Shown piece after piece: positions 61,854 to 64,000 of a DNA stretch of 64,000 nt (positions within the stretch are counted from its first letter, which is position 1; every line of letters begins with the position of its first letter). The DNA lies in contig CAVIJF010000001.1 in assembly GCA_963643175.1 (NCBI GenBank), forward strand, positions 124,001-188,000, in the 5' to 3' direction. Made by a program: the position numbers and the translations under genes. The DNA comes from CAMEON01 sp963643175. Its GTDB lineage: Bacteria; Bacillota; Clostridia; Oscillospirales; CAG-272. Under the pieces are notes generated by a model that was not told the DNA's origin, made no database searches, and saw nothing but the letters and a program-made list of their open reading frames with translations.

Positions 61854-63404
61854 TTACATCAGCGGCGACAACAGCCTCAGAATTCCGAGCCAGAACCGGT
61901 ACAGGAGATTCTCCTGCTTTTTCCCGGGCACCACCGGCTGACTGACCTCAAAGGTGCGCAGGAAATCCTTCTTGACCTCCTCCGTCATCGGATGATCCAC
62001 GAACAGGCAGGCGTTCTCAAAGTGCAGTGTCAGCGAACGGTAGTCCATATTGACGCTGCCCACGACCGCCAGCCGGTCGTCCGAGAGGAAGGTCTTGCTG
62101 TGGATGAATCCCGGCGTGTACGAATACACCCTGACGCCGTTGGCAATCAGTTCCGGATAGTGGGATTTTGTCAGTTGGAACACGATTTTCTTGTCCGGCA
62201 CGGCGGGGCAGACAAGCCGCACATCCACCCCCCGCTTGGCGGCAAGGCAGAGTGCGCGCGTCATTTCGTAATCCGTAATCAGGTAAGGCGAGAATATGTA
62301 TACATACCGCACCGCCTGCGTGATGATGTTCAGATAGACGTTCTCCGCCAGCACCTCGCTGTCCATCGGTGAGTCCCCGTAGGGCTGGACGTATCCGGCA
62401 CAGCGGACGGTGGCAGCTCGCTCCGGCGGCGGCAGGAAGCGGACGGCTGTCTCCGGATTGTCCTCCGGGTGCAGGGCATTCCACATCTGCAGGAACAGCA
62501 GGGTCAGACTGCGCACGCCCTCGCCTTCCAGCCGGACAAAATTGTCCTTCCAGTCGCCAAAGCGTATCCACTCGCCAATATACTCGTCCGACATATTGGC
62601 ACCGCCGGTGTACCCGATATACCCGTCCACCACAAAGATTTTGCGGTGGTCGCGGTGGTTCATGACCACCGAATAGATCGGGCGGTAGCGGTTGAAGGCT
62701 GTGCAGCGGATACCGCGTTCCTCCATCTGCTTAGCGTAGTCGCGCGGCAGGCAGGTGATGCAGCCGAAATCGTCGTACAGGATGCGCACATCCAACCCTG
62801 CCGCTGCCTTTTCGGTCAGGATGTCCAGCGCGGCGTTCCACATGGTGCCCTCCCGGATGATGAAATACTCCAGGAAAATGAACCGTTCCGCGCCGCGCAG
62901 ATCCTCCAGCATCCGCTCCCAGCCTGCCTTGCAGTCGGCATAGTAGCGGGCATCCGTGTCGCGGTACAGCGGGAAGCCCTGCCGTTCCAGATAGCGGCAC
63001 TGTCCCGCCACATCCGCGTCGCCCACGCGGTCACGCACCTGCTCACTCACAATATCGTCCGGGTCGGCATTGCCGACCGAATACGGCGCAAGTCCCTGCT
63101 GACTCTTATCCAGCGCACGGCGCAGCTTTTTCTTGGGCGCTTTGCCGCCGGAGAGAAAGTACAGAATCCCGCCGAAAAGCGGAAAAACCAGAATCGGCAC
63201 AATCCACGCCATCTTGACCATCGGATTGCCGTTCTTGTTGATGATAACCACTGCGGCAATCAGGGTGATGAGATTGAATGCCGCCCCCACAATCATATAG
63301 TGGTCGCTGAGCCGGTGGATGAAGAAAAACATCCAAAACAGCTGCGCCAGAATTGCCAGGCTTACCAGCGTAAAACGGGAGAATACCTTTCCCCACCAAC
63401 GCAT
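61854..63404 (-). CDS. cls: Cardiolipin synthase
   Basis: A 516-residue phospholipase D-type enzyme that condenses two phosphatidylglycerols to cardiolipin at the membrane. Two N-terminal membrane helices (about 10-29 and 36-58, plus a third near 70) are followed by two PLD motifs: HRKIFVVDGYIGYTGGAN and HSKTFLSDDRLAVVGSVNMD. Length is standard for Cls. ATG at 63404 has GGAGG upstream; a TTG two codons earlier is also possible. Confidence 0.95.
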   Translation of the reverse strand: MRWWGKVFSRFTLVSLAILAQLFWMFFFIHRLSDHYMIVGAAFNLITLIAAVVIINKNGNPMVKMAWIVPILVFPLFGGILYFLSGGKAPKKKLRRALDKSQQGLAPYSVGNADPDDIVSEQVRDRVGDADVAGQCRYLERQGFPLYRDTDARYYADCKAGWERMLEDLRGAERFIFLEYFIIREGTMWNAALDILTEKAAAGLDVRILYDDFGCITCLPRDYAKQMEERGIRCTAFNRYRPIYSVVMNHRDHRKIFVVDGYIGYTGGANMSDEYIGEWIRFGDWKDNFVRLEGEGVRSLTLLFLQMWNALHPEDNPETAVRFLPPPERAATVRCAGYVQPYGDSPMDSEVLAENVYLNIITQAVRYVYIFSPYLITDYEMTRALCLAAKRGVDVRLVCPAVPDKKIVFQLTKSHYPELIANGVRVYSYTPGFIHSKTFLSDDRLAVVGSVNMDYRSLTLHFENACLFVDHPMTEEVKKDFLRTFEVSQPVVPGKKQENLLYRFWLGILRLLSPLM

Positions 63405-63497
63405 ATTCAAGCCTCCTTTCTACGGATACGAAAGCGGTTCCGTCCCGCCGCTCACTGTGGCATCGGACGGAACCGCAAGAAGTTTTATGATTGGATT

Positions 63498-64000
63498 TTA
63501 CCGACGTCTGCGGCGCATCGGCAGGACAGCCGCTATGGCACCCAATGCCAGCAGTACCGGAGCACCCGCCATCAGCGACCTGCATCCGCCGGAGGCGGTG
63601 CCGGTCGTTTCCGCATCGGTTCCGGTTCCGGTTGCGGGGTCGGTTTCGGTTCCGGTGACAGGATCTGCGGTCGTAACAGGCTCGGTTGCCGTATCCGTGA
63701 CCGTTTCGGTCTCCGGACCGCGGGCGTTCTCCCGCGTGCTGATGTAGCTGTACTTGAACCGTCCGCCGGGCGCCACGTCGCCGGAAATGTAGAAGTCCAG
63801 AATGTCGCCGGAAAATACGCCCTCCTGCCCCTCGTCGTGAACATTGTCCGTCCATGTAAAGTTGACGGTGAAGTTATCGCCGGACAGTCCGATATCCGCC
63901 TTGCGCACTCTGACCGTAAGGTATCTGCCATCCAGAGTGTAGGCGCATTCGGCGACCTTCTCGGTATCATAGCCGTTGCCGGTGAACTTCTCCAGTATGA
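63498..64000 (-). CDS. C-terminal part of a surface protein with CBM9-like module and Cys-TM-Arg anchor (5' end outside window)
   Basis: The frame is open to the window edge, giving 166 codons of the 3' end. The N-terminal visible part (YLTVRVRKADIGLSGD, FTWTDN, GRFKYSYI) matches the end of the CBM9/DOMON-like module of the giant GH99-like protein (YMTVRLPKELLGLSGR, FKWADN, NRFAFRYL). A long Thr/Glu/Pro linker follows, then SGGCRSLMAG, a hydrophobic segment and MRRRRR. It is therefore a third anchored surface protein, possibly glycan-active. Confidence 0.8.
   Translation of the reverse strand, partial: ILEKFTGNGYDTEKVAECAYTLDGRYLTVRVRKADIGLSGDNFTVNFTWTDNVHDEGQEGVFSGDILDFYISGDVAPGGRFKYSYISTRENARGPETETVTDTATEPVTTADPVTGTETDPATGTGTDAETTGTASGGCRSLMAGAPVLLALGAIAAVLPMRRRRR

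Noticed and set aside
1..64000. CRISPR arrays or insertion sequences
   Set aside because: No regularly spaced direct repeats, transposase motifs or terminal inverted repeats were seen.

Overview
The window is a G+C-rich, gene-dense stretch from a Gram-positive Clostridia-type anaerobe, probably an Oscillospiraceae- or Christensenellales-like gut lineage. This rests on IreB, a zf_Tbcl-type zinc ribbon, an ECF transporter without an adjacent S component, M18 aminopeptidase, Firmicutes-type sigma-A promoters (almost all with 17-base spacers), AAGGAGG-like ribosome binding sites, and a recognisable SpoIVA fragment. The taxonomic placement is inference.

Layout. Positions 1-6.4 kb (minus strand) hold a cell-shape cluster: maf, an MreB-like actin, a CPBP intramembrane protease and a PBP2-type transpeptidase, then an RNHCP protein, ruvX and a truncated membrane protein. 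Positions 6.8-8.6 kb hold murA with a leader of about 390 bases. Positions 8.7-21.9 kb are a long minus-strand housekeeping run: ferredoxin, tRNA-modification enzymes, an oxidoreductase, coaE, a lytic transglycosylase, M18 peptidase, prfA, tsaC, parC, a 45-residue membrane protein, rluA and a DUF3810 protein. Positions 22-24.3 kb hold a cysteine desulfurase remnant, trxB, and tRNA-Thr and tRNA-Leu flanking a decayed AT-richer island. Positions 24.3-28.6 kb encode a two-component system, an HtrA protease and a DUF4177 protein in one operon. An MFS transporter follows.

From 30.3 kb the plus strand carries pepT, a secreted GH106-like glycosidase, ireB, ribF, a degenerate DacF-like protein and two sugar epimerases, with a SpoIVA remnant on the other strand. 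A minus-strand MoxR/DUF58/TPR-DUF4129 cluster (40-43.9 kb) is divergent from ilvE-panE. Positions 46.3-53.2 kb (minus) form a catabolic operon: a giant secreted GH99-like protein, two epimerases and an oxidoreductase. The remainder is a zinc ribbon, a sigma-like factor, ruvC-methyltransferase-ecfA1A2T, a beta-helix lipoprotein, another lipoprotein, a cardiolipin synthase and the tail of a third surface protein.

Themes. Several proteins concern the envelope: peptidoglycan synthesis and trimming, shape, quality control and surface glycan capture. Three large surface proteins end in the same Cys-plus-membrane-plus-Arg tail after a Thr/Glu-rich linker, which suggests a common anchoring system. 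The MreB-like and DacF-like proteins both lack residues normally needed for catalysis. Two truncated gene remnants point to past deletions in or next to intergenic regions.
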